Notes under the pieces: model-generated | Told to the model about the DNA's origin: nothing | The model's database searches: none | Seen by the model: only the letters and a program-made list of their open reading frames with translations | From: Sphingobacteriaceae bacterium DW12 | GTDB taxonomy: Bacteria; Bacteroidota; Bacteroidia; Sphingobacteriales; Sphingobacteriaceae | NCBI GenBank assembly: GCA_000783305.1 | Contig: JROE01000005.1 | Span: 248,001 to 312,000 of the forward strand | DNA: 64,000 nucleotides | Direction: 5' to 3' | Shown here: one piece after another, positions 19,501 through 28,351 of the stretch | Layout: each line of letters opens with the position of its first letter | How positions within the stretch are numbered: the first letter of the stretch is position 1 | Translations under genes and position numbers: made by a program

Positions 19501-20511
19501 AAAACCAGATAAGTACTTCTTAAAATTATCAAACTGATTGATATATTGATTTAATCCACCAAAGAAGGTCCCAGTCCAAATGCTTCCTTCTTTATCTCGA
19601 AAAAACTCAACAACAACGTTGTCAGATATCGAAAAGGGATTAAGCGGGTCTTTTTTTATGCTGTGTAGACTTTTCGTCTCTATATCATACGTGTATATCC
19701 CAGTCTCTGTCCCTAGCCAGAAGACATTTTTCGATTGCTGAATAATACTATTTATCTGAATTGCTTTCTTGGGAGTCCAGCTAGCAAACAGATTAGTCAG
19801 TCGCTCCTCTTTGCTGTCAAATATATAAGCGGTATTCGTCGTGCCAATAATTAAAAGAGAATCGTTAATCCCATACACGGTCCTTATTTTAGAGCGTATC
19901 TTTTTGTTTACCGAAGACAAATCAATTTCGATGAATTGACCCCGTTTGACATCGTATCGTTTTATGGAGTAGCTACTTGTGACAACCCATAGTTCACCCT
20001 GTTGGTTGCTTGTAGCTGCAATGATATCCCCTTCATCGGGGTTGAAAGATGATACTTTGGAGTCAGAGGGATTCCATCGGTACAGTTTGCCATTAGAAGA
20101 GAGCCAAATGAAGCCTCCCGATTCTTTTATAGAACGGACCTCACCTGCGGGGATTTGATTAAAATGTCTGAAATTCTCTTTTACAGGGTCGTATACATAT
20201 GTTCCCTGAGTGGTGCCTACCCACATGGTGCCTTTACTATCCGTTAATAGACTTAAAATGGAAGAACTTCCTATACTCTGCCTATCGAAGATATTATGTT
20301 GGAATATCTTGAAGCTATTACCATCAAAGCGATTCAATCCATTTCGACTCCCGAACCACAAAAATCCCTGCATATCCTGTGTTATACAGGTCACTGTATT
20401 ATTGGACAGGCCATCTTTGGTCTGGTAATTTTTAAAATAGATAGGTTGTGCTTGAACACGCCCCAGCACAAGCAATACATAAACTGTGTAGATAAATGCA
20501 ATTTTTTTCAA
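16540..20511 (-). CDS. Hybrid two-component system sensor/regulator (HTCS)
   Basis: This 1323-residue protein combines sensor kinase and regulator. A signal peptide (ending GRVQAQ) leads into two-component-regulator propeller repeats (about 25-700), a Y_Y_Y domain (about 700-765) and a membrane helix (about 775-795). The cytoplasmic part has a dimerisation domain with FFTNLAHEIRTPLTL (phospho-His), an ATPase (NLIHNAIKYA, GTGIGLPLSRSLIELHKG), a receiver (ILLVEDNKEI, LVLTDIMMPVMDG, GADAYIEKPF) and an AraC-type DNA-binding end (TLYRKIKGLSDLTPNELI, IATMVGYTVQSNFSRDFHKH). HTCS proteins bind glycan pieces in the periplasm and switch on adjacent SusC/D loci. It is divergent from SusC/D pair 1, its likely target. 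Confidence 0.95.
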   Translation of the reverse strand: MKKIAFIYTVYVLLVLGRVQAQPIYFKNYQTKDGLSNNTVTCITQDMQGFLWFGSRNGLNRFDGNSFKIFQHNIFDRQSIGSSSILSLLTDSKGTMWVGTTQGTYVYDPVKENFRHFNQIPAGEVRSIKESGGFIWLSSNGKLYRWNPSDSKVSSFNPDEGDIIAATSNQQGELWVVTSSYSIKRYDVKRGQFIEIDLSSVNKKIRSKIRTVYGINDSLLIIGTTNTAYIFDSKEERLTNLFASWTPKKAIQINSIIQQSKNVFWLGTETGIYTYDIETKSLHSIKKDPLNPFSISDNVVVEFFRDKEGSIWTGTFFGGLNQYINQFDNFKKYLSGFGKSALSGNIVHEIGKDKYGNFWIGTEDGGLNKIDPKSGVTEHFRADGKTGSITHNNIHGLATIGDELWIGSTSHGLDILDIKTGKLKRHYNEIGEGALRSTFVVCLFKTKDNTMLLGTDRGLYQYDSKSKTFQLLPIKSAWIQGIHEDAEGILWINTYGSGVLIYNRISACVRQLYSEPGKSNTLINNYVNGLFEDSKRNIWLCTEGGLSKYQRNGLFTNYLTETGLASNQVFKALEDDNNTIWISTGRGLVRLDDKNPKGIIYTARDGLPTEQFNYNSAFKDTDGTLYFGTIKGMVSFNPAKSIKNHFVPPIVISSIQINNADYPVREDGFLKRSISLTTEIKLTYDHSNINFNIAALSYASPESNAYRYTMEGYDKGWTEISGNQKIYYNKLPPGTYTFKFMGANNNGVWNPKQKELRIIVSPPWWSSNWAYTLYVLIASTIVLFVLRYYFLLVKANNARKMDIYERKKEQEIYNLKLEFFTNLAHEIRTPLTLIKMPIEKIMRTQKFVDSETIQDLALIDKNTSRLIRLTNQLLDFRKAETNNMSLIFTKTDINVLLSEVFNDLNYLAKDKSLQYELSLPRISLTAYVDEEAFRKIFTNLIHNAIKYAANEVAIKLLPFNSDDIMFNVEFRNDGELVPIEKKEKIFEPFYRLNESDKDTGTGIGLPLSRSLIELHKGSLSLIYTEENRNLFLLCCPILQDQSLDIKSFHEEMDDQECGNVYYPDAQHDMDKSVILLVEDNKEILAYLNKELKVTYTILRASNGVEALDILDSNNVQLVLTDIMMPVMDGLALCKRIKTDILYSHIPVIFLTAKNALDAKIQGLKSGADAYIEKPFSMEYLMVQIRSMLNNRKIIRDYFSTSSSNLMEINVSAPDKDFIGQLNTIIYDNISDIDLNVEELAKLMNMSRPTLYRKIKGLSDLTPNELINISRLKRAAELLLQKEYNITQIATMVGYTVQSNFSRDFHKHYGMTPSVYIAGSGKSQ

Positions 20512-21103
20512 AACCCAGTCCTTTAAGCTAAAGTAATCAATAAAAGGACAAAAAAAATTTTTACTGATACACTATGATATAAAATTGAGACGCTGTGATT
20601 GAAGCGACAGGAATGATTTGTTGATTTTTATGTAATTATAGTAACCAAATATAAACATATGTTTTACCGTAAAATTTTGCTGAAATAAATCTAGGCATTT
20701 GTTTTTCGACCCTTTGCATGTTGGGACACAAAGCTGTATCAGCAAAATCTGGATGACATCGTTTAAAATACACAGTATCAATTTCCTTAGTTCTGAAACT
20801 TCAACAATTTGGAAAAAGGAGGTCTGTTTAACGATGTTTGGCAATCGAAAACGAATGTTATGTATGATTCAACTACAGAAAGCTGTGGAGTTGAGTGTAA
20901 GTGCGTAGTAATTTTAATCACATGATTTTTCAATATAGCTTAATTTGCAGTTGAACTAAATCGAGGAGCGAGAAGTATCTCATTGCCCTGAAAAAATAAT
21001 CAATTAACACACTAAACAAACAATGCATGAAACCATTACGATTTTTCAAGCCGGACAGCAAGGCCTAAATCGGATAGCTTCATCACCACTAAAAAACAAA
21101 ATT
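20512..21103. other. Divergent regulatory gap between HTCS and SusC pair 1
   Basis: About 590 bp without a credible gene; short frames on both strands look random. It must hold the promoters of both genes and probably the HTCS binding site. I found no match good enough to call a promoter; TTAATTTG near 20939 is only close to the -7 consensus. Confidence 0.4.
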
Positions 21104-24094
21104 ATGCGGATGAAAAACAAACTACTTGCACAATGCGTAATGACAGTGACATTACTGTTCGTATCCCTCATCGTCGTCGCTCAGACAAAAGTCTTGACGG
21201 GGAAGGTTGTGGACGAGACAGCAAGCCCTCTCGCGGGCGCTACCGTTAAAGTAAAAGGAAGCACAATTGCTACGAGTTCAAGCGGAGAAGGAATCTTTTC
21301 ACTGGATGTTCCCAATGATGCTCGATCATTGGAAGTCTCTTTTATAGGTTACATGACGATAGAAGTACCGATTGTCGGTAATGATATGACCATTACCTTA
21401 CAGCCGAATGCTGATCATGGATTAGATGAGGTGGTGGTAATTGGGTACGGTACAGCTCGGAAGAAAGACTTAACAGGTGCGATGGTAACCATTGGAGCAA
21501 AGGACTTCAATAAAGGGATCATGACCAGCCCCGATCAATTGATTCAAGGTAAAACTCCAGGAGTAATGGTGATTAATAATACAGGACAACCGGGTGGCTC
21601 TACAACAGTCCGAATCAGGGGGAATTCCTCCATTAGAGCCAGTAACAATCCACTATTCGTATTGGATGGTGTACCCATGTCAGGCAACTCACCTTTGCCC
21701 GAAGGGCGCGGAGGATTCTCTTCAGATAGAGGAAATCCATTAACCTATCTAAATCCAGGTGATATAGCAAGTATGGACATCCTTAAGGATGCTTCTGCAA
21801 CAGCTATTTATGGATCTCGGGGAGCAAATGGTGTTGTCATTATTACCACAAAGAAAGGAAAAGTAGGATCTCCCGAGATATCAATCGGTGCCTCGACGGG
21901 AATTTCAAGTATGCGTGAATTCCCAGACGTATTGAATGCCACTAGATTTAGAGAAGCTTTAAGTTATTATACACCTTCCGAAGTAGCAAATGCAGATTTT
22001 GGTTCCGAAGAGGACGCATTTAAAGCCATTACTAGGAATGCAGTCACGCAAAACTATTATGCTGATGTTGCTGGCGGTACCGATCATGGGAAATATCGCT
22101 TGTCTGGTGGATATTTGAATCAAAATGGCATTATCTTAGGGTCTCAACTCAAGAAATATACCGCTAATTTTACGGGTAACTTCCAGTTTTTAGAAAGTAA
22201 GAAATTAGGACTTGATTTTGCAGTATTTTTGACCCAGATGGACAATAAATATGCACCTATCAATGCCATGGTAGGGTCAGAAGGCAATGTTATCTCACAA
22301 GCCTTGCAATGGAATCCTACTCGTCCTATAAGGGATGAGAATGGAAATTTGACCTTTGTCAGTACCACTACTCGTAATCCCCTGACCAGTATAGAGGCAT
22401 TCAAAGATCTCGCAACTACCAATACAATGGTAGTCAATATCGCACCATATTACAAAATTACCAATGATTTGGAGTACCGCTTTATTTATAGTGCAATGCG
22501 TCAAACAGGTAATCGTCAAGGGATGTATAGGGCAGGACTCATTGATCCTTCCGCGGAAAGCAATGAGCAGGCGTTCAATTCCAATAATGGAGAGACCAAT
22601 TTGCAAATGACACATATGCTTTCCTACAACAAGCAGGTTAACGAGGATTGGAGTGTAAATGCAGTAGCTGGATACGAATACCTAGACTACAATTATAACA
22701 ATAATATAGCCTTTGGGGGCGGATTCCGATATATGGGACTTGATTATTTTGATTATTTACAGTATTCTTCTGTCTCTACCAGGGAGATCTCATCCTATAG
22801 AAGCCCTACTAATCAATTGCAATCCTTTTTTGCCCGTGGAGGAGTCAATTACCTCAATCGTTATTTATTAACCGTGACCGCAAGAAGAGATGGGTCCACC
22901 AAATTTGGAGAGAATAACAAATATGCTATGTTTCCCTCACTTGCTTTAGCTTGGAATATCGCTGAGGAGGAATTTCTTAAATCCAATACCAATATCAGTC
23001 AATTGAAATTGAGATTGGGCTGGGGTAAGACAGGCAACCAAGAGTTCCCTTCCGGTGCATCATTAAATAGGTTGGTTTTCGGAAATCAAAGTGTTAGTCA
23101 GGCCAATTATGGTAATGCTGATTTAAAATGGGAGACTTCGACTACTTTAAATGCGGGTCTCGATTTTGCATTCTTGGGCAATCGTATCTACGGATCGATT
23201 GATTACTTTAATAAAAAGACAACCGATGCGTTATTTGAGCAGACACTTGCTCAACCTGCCCCTGCAGGCCGTATCTGGGTAAATCTCGATGGTGAAATTG
23301 TCAACAAAGGGGTAGAGGTTTCATTGACAGGGACCATTGTTAAAAATACCGATTGGACTTGGGACCTTACCGGTAATGCCACTTTTCTCAAAAATAGTGT
23401 AAGCGGACTAGTAGGATATTATGAAACTGGAGCTTTGAGAGGACAAGGATTTTCCGGTGTGTTAGGTCAGCGGATGGTCAATGGGCAGCCGTTGAACGTT
23501 TGGTACCTGGCCGATTATCAAGGTATAGATCCGCAAACGGGCATGAGTATGTACCGGGGGCATGATGGTAGCACTAGCAGCGCCAATGATCCAGCCATTA
23601 ACAAATTCTATTCTAATAGCCCAAATCCGACAACCTTGGTTGGGATTTCAACCAATGTATCCTATAAGAAAGTTTCTCTTTCCGCCAATATGAATGGTGC
23701 TATGGGACATTATCTATTCAACAATACAGCGGCTACAACTTTGGGGTTAAGTAACCTATCCTCCCGAAATATCGGCTCAGCTTTTTTTGATACATCTGTT
23801 AAAGAGTCTACTTCCAATTCATCGGCCCCGTCAACTCGGTTTCTTGAAAAAGGAGATTACTTGAAGCTCGCTAACTTAACGCTGAGTTACAAATTGGGTG
23901 ATATCGGCAGCACGTTCAAAAACTTGAATGTTTCACTAACCGGACAAAATCTCTTTATTATCACGAAATATACCGGATTTGACCCTGAGGTCAATACTGA
24001 TGGTGCCACAAATGGTATTCCATCTTTGGGTATCGAGTATTTACCTTACCCTCCGGCCAGAAATATACTTTTCGGAGTTAATTTTTCTCTTTAA
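21104..24094 (+). CDS. SusC-like TonB-dependent outer-membrane transporter (pair 1)
   Basis: About 996 residues. The signal peptide (LLAQCVMTVTLLFVSLIVVAQ) is followed by a carboxypeptidase-like regulatory domain (LTGKVVDETASPLAGATVKV). Then come the TonB-linked DEVVVIGYGTARKKDLTGA and the plug (TVRIRGNSSIRASNNPLFVL, DILKDASATAIYGSRGANG, VVIITTKKG). A beta-barrel ends NILFGVNFSL. I use ATG 21104 (21110 is equally possible) because the signal peptide begins there; the frame is open from 21023. It forms the membrane channel that works with the SusD lid encoded 42 bp downstream, moving bound oligomers inward with TonB energy. Regulation by the divergent HTCS is likely. Glycan is the default cargo; the specific one is unknown. 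Confidence 0.93.
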   Translation: MRMKNKLLAQCVMTVTLLFVSLIVVAQTKVLTGKVVDETASPLAGATVKVKGSTIATSSSGEGIFSLDVPNDARSLEVSFIGYMTIEVPIVGNDMTITLQPNADHGLDEVVVIGYGTARKKDLTGAMVTIGAKDFNKGIMTSPDQLIQGKTPGVMVINNTGQPGGSTTVRIRGNSSIRASNNPLFVLDGVPMSGNSPLPEGRGGFSSDRGNPLTYLNPGDIASMDILKDASATAIYGSRGANGVVIITTKKGKVGSPEISIGASTGISSMREFPDVLNATRFREALSYYTPSEVANADFGSEEDAFKAITRNAVTQNYYADVAGGTDHGKYRLSGGYLNQNGIILGSQLKKYTANFTGNFQFLESKKLGLDFAVFLTQMDNKYAPINAMVGSEGNVISQALQWNPTRPIRDENGNLTFVSTTTRNPLTSIEAFKDLATTNTMVVNIAPYYKITNDLEYRFIYSAMRQTGNRQGMYRAGLIDPSAESNEQAFNSNNGETNLQMTHMLSYNKQVNEDWSVNAVAGYEYLDYNYNNNIAFGGGFRYMGLDYFDYLQYSSVSTREISSYRSPTNQLQSFFARGGVNYLNRYLLTVTARRDGSTKFGENNKYAMFPSLALAWNIAEEEFLKSNTNISQLKLRLGWGKTGNQEFPSGASLNRLVFGNQSVSQANYGNADLKWETSTTLNAGLDFAFLGNRIYGSIDYFNKKTTDALFEQTLAQPAPAGRIWVNLDGEIVNKGVEVSLTGTIVKNTDWTWDLTGNATFLKNSVSGLVGYYETGALRGQGFSGVLGQRMVNGQPLNVWYLADYQGIDPQTGMSMYRGHDGSTSSANDPAINKFYSNSPNPTTLVGISTNVSYKKVSLSANMNGAMGHYLFNNTAATTLGLSNLSSRNIGSAFFDTSVKESTSNSSAPSTRFLEKGDYLKLANLTLSYKLGDIGSTFKNLNVSLTGQNLFIITKYTGFDPEVNTDGATNGIPSLGIEYLPYPPARNILFGVNFSL

Positions 24095-24136
24095 TGGTAC
24101 GATACGAATTACTGGATAACACTAAAAAATAAAAAA

Positions 24137-25708
24137 ATGAAACTAAGATCTTTAATATATATAGTAATTGCCGGTTCAGTCATCACAAGTACATTCTCCT
24201 GTACCAAACTGAATGAAGAGTTTAAGGGAGAATTGGAAGAAGGTACATCCAATGTTGAACCAGGAGCCTTATTGATTACAGCTTATAATTCACTAAATAC
24301 ACCGTATCAACAGGAGCAACGTTGGGTTATGCAGGAGGTCTCCACAGATGCTGCAATGGCACCCACTCGCGGTGGTGATTGGGATGATAATGGTATGCAT
24401 CGCGCTATTCACCTGCATACTTGGAATGCTGATAATGGCTATATGAACAACACCTTTGTTAGCCTAGGAACAGCGATATATAATGCTGCAAATGTATTAC
24501 GTTATAAGCCTAGTCCACAGCAGGCAGCGGAAGCTCGATTTATACGGGCGCTAACGATGTTTGATATGCTGGATTTGTATGGTGTGGTCCCAATTAGAGA
24601 GGGAGCCTCAGTTGAGGATTTTCGCATAGCCCCTGAGGTGTTACAACCACAGGCAGCTATTGATTATATGGTAAAGGACCTGACAGAAATAATGAATAGT
24701 CTACCAGAAAATGGACCTACCGAAACTTATGTAGCGAATAGAAATGCTGCGAAAGTTTTGTTAATGAAGATTCATCTAAATAGAGGTGCATTTCTCAACA
24801 GACAAGCTCCTACTTTTGCGGCTGAAGATATGAATCGGGTTATTGCACTCGCAAAAGAAATAACAGCAACAGGTGCTTATAGTGTATCTGCAAAAGGTAA
24901 ATATTTCGACAATTTTGCGCCCAACAATGATGTAAAGTCCACAGAGAATATTTACACCCTCTTCAATAAAAATGGAGAACGAGGTGGGAATGTGGATAGG
25001 ACTTGGAATACCATTGCCCACTATAATATGCGACCTGGAGGTTGGAATGGTTGGTGTACATTATCGGACTATTACGACAAGTTTACGGATGTGGATGAAA
25101 GGAGAGGTATCTATTATGAATACGATGCTGATACAACTTCCAACAAAAGTAAAAAATACCATCGTCAGAATGTCGGTTTTTTTGCTGGACAACAATACAA
25201 CTGGACGACCAATCAACCACTGATGGCTCGAAATCCTGCAAATGCACCATTGTCGTTTACCCGGGAAGTAACCATACGTACATCTGGAGCAACACTTGAA
25301 ACAGCGGGTATCCGTCCTATGAAATACGCTTTTGATTATGGAGTGACTGGACAGCGCAACAACGATTGGGTCGTATATCGTTATTCAGATGTATTATTGA
25401 TGCAAGCAGAAGCAATATTGAGAGGCGGGACAGGTGCAGCATCGGATGCCCTAGATTTAGTAAATGATATCCGTACCAATAGAGGAGTGACAGTTTTTAC
25501 CACTTTAACATTGGATAATTTACTAGACGAACGAGCTCGTGAGCTCTATTGGGAAGGTTGGAGAAGACAGGACCTCATACGGTTCGGTAAGTTTTTACTA
25601 GCTTGGCAAGAAAAAGCTGCAGATCCTGATCCGAAGACACTCGTATATCCTATTCCCAGTCAACAGATCGCGGTCAATCCTAATCTAGTGCAAAATCCAG
25701 GGTACTAG
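24137..25708 (+). CDS. SusD/RagB-family outer-membrane lipoprotein (pair 1)
   Basis: This 523-residue protein has a lipoprotein signal (VIAGSVITSTFSC). The SusD fold shows in NAANVLRYKPSPQQAAEARF, FIRALTMFDMLDLYGVVPIR, YRYSDVLLMQAEAILRGG (a TPR-like helix pair) and the end RARELYWEGWRRQDLIRFGKF, YPIPSQQIAVNPNLVQNPGY. It is the substrate-binding lid for the SusC pair 1 channel. No glycoside hydrolase or sulfatase follows, so the substrate must be processed by enzymes encoded elsewhere, or perhaps by the CBM9/GHL10 pair 6 kb away. Confidence 0.93.
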   Translation: MKLRSLIYIVIAGSVITSTFSCTKLNEEFKGELEEGTSNVEPGALLITAYNSLNTPYQQEQRWVMQEVSTDAAMAPTRGGDWDDNGMHRAIHLHTWNADNGYMNNTFVSLGTAIYNAANVLRYKPSPQQAAEARFIRALTMFDMLDLYGVVPIREGASVEDFRIAPEVLQPQAAIDYMVKDLTEIMNSLPENGPTETYVANRNAAKVLLMKIHLNRGAFLNRQAPTFAAEDMNRVIALAKEITATGAYSVSAKGKYFDNFAPNNDVKSTENIYTLFNKNGERGGNVDRTWNTIAHYNMRPGGWNGWCTLSDYYDKFTDVDERRGIYYEYDADTTSNKSKKYHRQNVGFFAGQQYNWTTNQPLMARNPANAPLSFTREVTIRTSGATLETAGIRPMKYAFDYGVTGQRNNDWVVYRYSDVLLMQAEAILRGGTGAASDALDLVNDIRTNRGVTVFTTLTLDNLLDERARELYWEGWRRQDLIRFGKFLLAWQEKAADPDPKTLVYPIPSQQIAVNPNLVQNPGY

Positions 25709-25742
25709 TCTAGTAAGAGAGAACCCAGATTTATAAGGTCTA

Positions 25743-25806
25743 AAAGACACATCTTTCAGGTCGTCTTTTCTGAACACCCCTCAATAACTCCTTATTGGGG
25801 GGTGTT
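25743..25806 (+). terminator. Two hairpins ending SusC/D pair 1
   Basis: AAAAGAC pairs with GTCTTTT (25743-25770), with a short T run. A second, stronger stem, GAACACCCCTCAATAA against TTATTGGGGGGTGTTC (25772-25806), follows directly. The latter lies between convergent genes and may serve both. Confidence 0.65.
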
Positions 25807-25834
25807 CTATAAAGGTATCGATGATTGAAAGATA

Positions 25835-26140
25835 TTAAATACCGATAACAACCACTACAATATCCTCATTTTGATAGGAAGGGTAGTAGCGGGATATAGC
25901 GCCACTGGACCTGTAGGTGGCAAGTTCGTTATAAACCTCTTTTCGAAGAATACCTTTGCCTTTTCCATGAATAAATTTAATCTCAGGATACTCCCAATAA
26001 ATGGCCTGATCAAGGGATGTTCGAAGTAAATCCAGTGATTCTACAAGCAGCTCATCGGCACTATAGTCTTCCCAGTCATTCAAAAATGCCTGCGGATGTA
26101 AATCCACCACCTGGGAAGGTCTCGGTAATTCTCTCGCCAT
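25835..26140 (-). CDS. Stand-alone Smr-domain protein
   Basis: This 101-residue protein is essentially one Smr domain, as at the end of MutS2. It has the N-terminal VVDLHPQAFL (in place of the usual LDLHG), a helix ending LDLLRTSLDQAI, and the signature FIHGKGKGILRKEV near residues 66-79. Smr domains nick or cleave DNA or RNA, and some act in ribosome rescue; the HGKG loop is intact. The change from LHG to LHP in the first motif is a small oddity. It converges on SusC/D pair 1. Confidence 0.75.
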   Translation of the reverse strand: MARELPRPSQVVDLHPQAFLNDWEDYSADELLVESLDLLRTSLDQAIYWEYPEIKFIHGKGKGILRKEVYNELATYRSSGAISRYYPSYQNEDIVVVVIGI

Positions 26141-26690
26141 CCTTCAAAAGTAATATTTAGTTTTGGCAATTGCTCGCCAAATTATAAAGAGCGGAGACGA
26201 ATTGCTTCTGATTACTGTAACGTTAATTTGAGTATCAGATTGTTGACGCTGTCTGAATCTCTGTTAGGGGGGCACGATATGTCGTGGAGACAAGTTCGGG
26301 ATAGCTAAGGTATACGTTCGCCTTCTCTTCGATTGATGTTTGGGAAGATGTTGAAGCTACCCCGACACCCCCTCGAAGAAAACGCGAAGCAATCCCCAAT
26401 TTAAGACGGAGCTAAGCACAAGTTAAGACGAAGTTAACCTAGAGAAGCCACGGACTTTTACGGACTTCTACGCACTTTGACGGACTTTTACGGAAATAAA
26501 TGTTTGGTGGATAGAAGAACAAAAGTATGTTGACATGCACATGTATGCAAAAGGACAATTTATGAAATTTTATGCGCTAAAGCAAGATTATGTATATATT
26601 CACACTCTCCTTTATGGGGCAAATTCTATGAAGATAATATATAGGAATTGACGATTATTGAATTTTATACTTGTGAAATAATTTATAAAG
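26141..26690. other. 550-bp gap with 10-bp tandem repeats
   Basis: No credible gene. It contains TTAAGACGGAG / TTAAGACGAAG repeats near 26400-26437 and, at 26450-26494, 4.5 copies of a 10-bp unit ACGGACTTTT. A -7-like TATACTTG at 26666-26673 is a possible promoter for the M28 peptidase, with a TTG only 15 bp upstream. Confidence 0.45.
26450..26494. repeat. Tandem 10-bp repeat (ACGGACTTTT)
   Basis: Consecutive units are ACGGACTTTT, ACGGACTTCT, ACGCACTTTG, ACGGACTTTT, ACGGA. Role unknown. Confidence 0.8.
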
Positions 26691-28073
26691 ATGAAAAGAA
26701 TAGTTTTATTGACCCTACTCCATGTAATTGCTGTCACAAGTAGCGCTTTTGGACAACAGGATTCCCTTATGTTAGATAAGATTTATCACGAATCCTTCTA
26801 TAATGGCGAAGCATATGACAATTTGCGTTATCTCACAAAAGAGATTGGTAATCGGATTGCTGGCTCCCCAAATGCAGATAAGGCTGTAATATGGTCTAAG
26901 GGATTAATGCAAAAAATGGATTTTGATCAAGTTTATTTGCAGGATGTACAGCTTCCATATTGGGATCGAGGCCCCAAAGAGAAAGCATATATCATAGATT
27001 CGAAGGAACCGTTGACTGTTTTGGCCCTTGGTGGGTCGGTAGCTACACCATCTCAAGGCTTGGAAGCTGAAGTGATAGAAGTAGAGTTGTTAAGCGATTT
27101 GAAAAAACATGGTAACCAAGTGCGTGGGAAGATTGTATTCATCAATAAACCTTGGGACGAATCTATCGTCGAGACTGGAGTCGCCTATGGGTTGAATTCG
27201 AGCCAACGTAGTCGAGGACCATCAGAGTCAGCTAAACTCGGTGCAGTTGCATTTTTGTTTCGTTCGTTGTCCTCTTCTCGAGCAGATGATTTTCCACATA
27301 CAGGTGGCACCGGTTATATAAAAGGGATAGATAGCATCCCCGCTATGGCAATATCGGCAGTATCTGCTATTAAATTGAGTAAGGCCTTAAAAGCAAATCC
27401 AACTGCAAAAGTCTATTTAGAGCAACATTCGTCTTGGAAGGGAGTCCGCCATACCCATAATGTAATTGCAGAGTGGAAAGGTACTCAATCACCCGAAAAA
27501 ATCATTACGATAGGCGGCCACATTGATTCTTGGGATGTTGGCGAAGGCGCCCATGATAATGGTACAGGGACGATGGGGACGTTAGATGCCATTCGTACAT
27601 TGATGGCATTGGGCTACAAACCCAAACATACTATACGTCTTGTATTTTACATGAATGAAGAGAATGGAGTACACGGTGCCTCTGCATACGGTCAGGTTGC
27701 CAAAGATAAAAATGAGCAAATCGTGGCGGCTATTGAAAGTGATGCGGGAGGATTTGCGCCTCGAGGATTTGACATTAAGGCATCTGCCGATCGTGTCGCT
27801 TGGATACAGGAGCATTGGAAGCCGCTCTTCGAACAAAAATTTTGGGTATCACGATTTCTTCAGGGGAGCCCCGGTGTAGATTCGGGCGTGTGGGGGCGTC
27901 ATTTTCCGAATACAATCATGTTTAATTTTAGACCCGATCCACATCGCTACTTTGACTTACATCATACGGCCAAGGATGTCTTTGAAGCCGTCGATAAGCG
28001 AGAACTGCAATCTGGTGTAGCCGCAATTGCCGCTTTGTTGTACTTAGTAGACCAGCAGATCGATCAACTCTAA
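26691..28073 (+). CDS. Secreted M28-family metallopeptidase (carboxypeptidase Q-like)
   Basis: This 460-residue protein has a signal peptide (VIAVTSSAFGQ), a PA-type insert (about 110-245), and an M28 catalytic domain with two-zinc ligands: GGHIDSWDVGEGAHDN (His277, Asp289), NEENG (Glu323/324), ESDAGG (Asp351) and DLHHTAKD (His424/425). The layout matches the carboxypeptidase Q branch, which splits unsubstituted dipeptides. It would finish peptide breakdown in the periplasm. It opens the plus-strand run that continues with pyrC, an S66 and an M14 peptidase, although a 278-bp gap suggests a separate promoter. Confidence 0.9.
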   Translation: MKRIVLLTLLHVIAVTSSAFGQQDSLMLDKIYHESFYNGEAYDNLRYLTKEIGNRIAGSPNADKAVIWSKGLMQKMDFDQVYLQDVQLPYWDRGPKEKAYIIDSKEPLTVLALGGSVATPSQGLEAEVIEVELLSDLKKHGNQVRGKIVFINKPWDESIVETGVAYGLNSSQRSRGPSESAKLGAVAFLFRSLSSSRADDFPHTGGTGYIKGIDSIPAMAISAVSAIKLSKALKANPTAKVYLEQHSSWKGVRHTHNVIAEWKGTQSPEKIITIGGHIDSWDVGEGAHDNGTGTMGTLDAIRTLMALGYKPKHTIRLVFYMNEENGVHGASAYGQVAKDKNEQIVAAIESDAGGFAPRGFDIKASADRVAWIQEHWKPLFEQKFWVSRFLQGSPGVDSGVWGRHFPNTIMFNFRPDPHRYFDLHHTAKDVFEAVDKRELQSGVAAIAALLYLVDQQIDQL

Positions 28074-28271
28074 CAAAGAATCCTAAGTGATATACAGAAA
28101 TGAGTGGAGCTGTATTTATCCACCTCTCTTGGGAAATATAATGGAACATTCTGCCAACCGTTGATGTGGTGATAAATGTACCACTCTTTTCAATCGGATG
28201 TTTGGTTCTACTACTATAGGTTTTGTACAGTCAGATTTTTTGAAAAGAGTCTATTTTAAATGTCCATCAGC

Positions 28272-28324
28272 AACTTTCATCACTGTTTGTGATTATGGAA
28301 TCATGAAAGTTTTATCTAAGTTTG
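28272..28324 (+). promoter_or_regulatory. pyrC promoter region with dyad and shared TAAGTTTG box
   Basis: TAAGTTTG at 28317-28324 fits the -7 consensus TAnnTTTG and stands 27 bp before the pyrC start. The 33 bp ending there (28292-28324) recur with one mismatch, in reverse, before the M28 lipoprotein gene (58070-58102). A 9-bp dyad (AACTTTCAT 28272-28280, ATGAAAGTT 28303-28311) overlaps it. No standard -33 box is seen. Confidence 0.55.
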
Positions 28325-28351
28325 TTCTAAAGGATAATAAATAACCACCGA

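Noticed and set aside
20572..20844. 90-codon minus-strand frame in the HTCS-SusC gap
   Set aside because: Low-complexity hydrophobic translation with no family resemblance, in a region needed for two promoters.
25835..26140. Fragment of a broken mutS2
   Set aside because: The Smr domain is complete with its own start and stop, and no other MutS2 parts are nearby.
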